Assembly: GCF_009932555.1 (NCBI RefSeq)
Contig: NZ_BLJO01000001.1
Location: forward strand, 763,230 to 827,229
Reading direction: 5' to 3'
Length of the DNA: 64,000 nucleotides
Source of the DNA: Steroidobacter agaridevorans
GTDB lineage: Bacteria > Pseudomonadota > Gammaproteobacteria > Steroidobacterales > Steroidobacteraceae
The position numbers and the translations under genes were made by a program. Within the stretch, counting starts at the first letter, position 1. Each line of letters opens with the position of its first letter. Positions 61,345 to 64,000 of this stretch are shown piece by piece. Under the pieces are notes generated by a model. That model was not told the DNA's origin and did no database searches. It was given only the letters and a program-made list of their open reading frames with translations.

Positions 61345-61383
61345 ATGTATCCGGGCGAAAAATCCCCGGATTCGCTTACAAAA
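61345..61383 (+). promoter_or_regulatory. Regulon element site 3, upstream of the response regulator
   Basis: ATGTATC (61345-61351), 21 bases, CGCTTACAAAA (61373-61383), ending 71 bases before GTG 61454. A further TGTATC at 61336-61341 makes a 10-base direct repeat with the first half-site, the spacing commonly bound by OmpR-type regulators. Confidence 0.65.
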
Positions 61384-61453
61384 GCGGCGCGCCCGCCGGC
61401 GTGCGGTTGCCGTAAAATCCGTCTCGCCAGTTGCTCTGGCGCGAGGAAGACGA

Positions 61454-62190
<737 letters not shown>

Positions 62191-62194
<4 letters not shown>

Positions 62195-63525
62195 AAGTGC
62201 GCCGGCCCGCTTGGATGTCACGTCTCGTGCCGCGAACCATGGCGGCCCGATTGTATTTGATCCTGTGTGCTGGCCTGCTGGTCGCGCACGCATTGTCCGC
62301 CAGCTTGATGCTGTACGAGCGCTATCTCTCCGCCCGCTCGATGCTGTGGAGCAACCTGGAGCACGATGTGAGCACGGCGGTCGCACTGCTCGATCGCCTG
62401 CCCGAAGAGCAACGCGCGGACTGGCTGCCTCGTCTGGAACGACGAACGTATCGATACATTCTGGGGGCTGGCGAAGTGAACGACCAGCCGCTCGACGAAG
62501 TCGGCCGCGGGATGACACAGATGATCGTCAGCTCGCTGGGCGATCGATACCCGGTGACAGCGAACAGCACCTCGCAGGATCCGTATCGCTTTCAGGCGCA
62601 CACCCAGCTCAGCGACGGCTCGCCCCTGACCATCGAAGTCACTCCTTCGGTGATGCCGATCGCTAAATGGTTGCCGACGGTGCTGGGCGCACAAGTCGTG
62701 CTCTTGCTGGCGTGCGCCTGGATTGCAGTACGGCTCGTCACTCGCCCGCTCGCCGATCTGGCCCGCGCCGCCGAATCCATCAGCCCGAGCGGCGGCGGAC
62801 AATATCTGAAAGAAGGCGGTCCGACCGAAGTGGCGCACGCAGCCGCCGCGTTCAACGCCATGCAGGATCGGATCGCCCGTTACCTGCGTGAGCGCATGCA
62901 GATCCTCGCGTCCATCTCTCACGATCTGCAAACGCCGATCACTCGAATGTCACTGCGGGCCGAAGCGTTGCAGGACTCGAATGAGCGCAGCAAGCTTTTG
63001 GAAGATCTGGGTGAGATGCAGCACCTGGTGCGCGAAGGCGTCGCCTACGCCCGCAGCTCGCATGGCGCGACGGAGCCCCCAGTCAACGTCGATCTGAATG
63101 CGTTCCTGGACAGCCTGGTCTACGACTACCAGGACATGGGCAAGCAGGTGACCTTGACCGGCAAGGTGGATGAGCCCGTCAACACGCGTCCGCATGCGCT
63201 ACGTCGCGTGATCGGCAACCTGCTCGACAACGCCATCAAATATGCCGGCGCTGGCGAAATTGAAATCCGTCGCACCGAGGGCGGCATCGCCATCGGCGTG
63301 CTGGACCGTGGGCCGGGTATTCCGGAAGATCAACTCGAAGCCGCGCTTCAACCTTTCTATCGATTGGAGCGTTCGCGCAGTCGCGAAACCGGTGGCGCGG
63401 GTCTCGGTCTCGCCATCGCTCAGCAGCTCGCGATCGCGATCGGCGCAACGCTGGAACTGAGCAACCGCGTCGGCGGCGGACTGCAAGCCATGCTGCTGCT
63501 GCCCGCGAAATTGCCGGGGTTGTAG
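62191..63525 (+). CDS. Sensor histidine kinase
   Basis: A 444-residue inner-membrane kinase. Two membrane helices (about 18-40 and 160-182) enclose a periplasmic sensor part. A HAMP linker (RPLADLARAAESI) follows, then HisKA with His244 (SISHDLQTPITRM) and HATPase (NLLDNAIKYA, DRGPGIP, GGAGLGLAIAQQ). The GTG start overlaps the regulator's stop as GTGA, so both are one unit. Its signal is unknown; the neighbouring bufferin operon suggests copper or envelope redox stress. Confidence 0.92.
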
Positions 63526-63591
63526 GCGCCAGCTTTCGACCCCATATGGGCTTCTCTTGGTAGGATGGCCGTTTCCCGGCGAGGCTCAGTC

Positions 63592-64000
63592 ATGACCGCT
63601 CCCCTCAAAATCGACTTCGTTTCCGATGTGTCCTGTCCCTGGTGCGTGATCGGCTTGAAGTCGCTCGAGCGGGCGCTCGAGCAGCTCGGCCCCGAGGTCA
63701 GCGCCGACATCCACTTCCAGCCGTTCGAACTGAATCCGCAGATGGCGCCCGAGGGCGAGGACATCGCCGAGCACATCGCCAACAAATACGGCTCGACGCC
63801 GGAACAGATGCAGGCCAGTCGCGAAGGCATCCGTGCGCGCGGCGCGGAGCTTGGCTTTACGTTCAACATGGAAAAGCGCGGCCGCATCTACAACACGTTC
63901 GATGCGCACCGACTGCTGCATTGGGCAGAGCATGAAGGCCGGCAGCTCGAGCTGAAACGTGCGCTGTTCGAGGCGTACTTCACCGATGGCCGCAATCCCA
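63592..64000 (+). CDS. DsbA-family oxidoreductase (FrnE type), 3' end cut off
   Basis: The first 136 residues of a thioredoxin-fold protein without signal peptide: MTAPLKIDFVSDVSCPWCVIGLKSLERAL carries the CPWC redox motif, and DIHFQPFELNPQMAPEGED and YNTFDAHRLLHWAEHEG are typical of the cytoplasmic FrnE/2-hydroxychromene isomerase-like branch. The gene runs off the right edge. It might act in thiol stress, in keeping with its neighbours, but that is inference. Confidence 0.88.
   Translation, partial: MTAPLKIDFVSDVSCPWCVIGLKSLERALEQLGPEVSADIHFQPFELNPQMAPEGEDIAEHIANKYGSTPEQMQASREGIRARGAELGFTFNMEKRGRIYNTFDAHRLLHWAEHEGRQLELKRALFEAYFTDGRNP

Overview
The window is about 62-65% GC by eye, gene-dense, and carries Caulobacter-type TonB receptors, a GH95 fucosidase, GH clan A enzymes, a propeller-type hybrid sensor kinase and a remnant cassette-like island. 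This suggests a soil or plant-associated Gammaproteobacterium of the Xanthomonadales/Steroidobacterales kind that lives on polysaccharides. No rRNA or tRNA gene was seen to pin this down.

Layout. 1-1.6 kb: end of a tad pilus locus (tadB, tadC). 1.6-5.5 kb: phosphopantetheinyl transferase, phosphoesterase, SRPBCC protein and catalase. 5.7-16.2 kb: an aldose-oxidation locus (FadR-type regulator, TonB receptor, glycosidase, mutarotase, IlvD/Edd sugar-acid dehydratase, aldose 1-dehydrogenase, sodium/sugar symporter), probably for galactose and/or arabinose. 16.2-21.6 kb: a single-strand island of small orphan genes, truncated duplicate shards, pseudogenes and short attC-like repeats, resembling a decayed integron cassette array. 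21.7-35.1 kb: mixed metabolic and envelope genes, including a B3 metallo-beta-lactamase, an orphan exbD and a striking 286-bp multi-hairpin inverted repeat. 35.2-43.5 kb: signalling proteins and a subtilase with a tryptophan-rich tail. 43.5-45.9 kb: a MocR regulator divergent from an EamA exporter. 45.9-55.6 kb: an L-fucose locus (GH95 fucosidase, FucP, IclR, and the full non-phosphorylative oxidation route) in which the lactonase is fused to the small domain of an altronate-dehydratase-type enzyme. 55.7-57.7 kb: two Ku genes. 57.8-63.5 kb: a bufferin-type RiPP operon (DoxX, Cys-rich precursor, MNIO/DUF692 enzyme, DUF2063 partner), flanked by a two-component system and a lipoprotein thioredoxin. 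63.6 kb to the end: a DsbA/FrnE-family gene cut by the window edge.

The most notable system is the bufferin-like operon. Its precursor carries five KCG repeats followed by a pair of canonical EF-hands. The same spaced inverted element (ATGTATC-N21-CGCTTAC) occurs three times: twice in the intergenic region shared by this operon and the adjacent two-component system, and once upstream of the lipoprotein thioredoxin. This points to one metal- or envelope-stress regulon that has not, to my knowledge, been described in this form.
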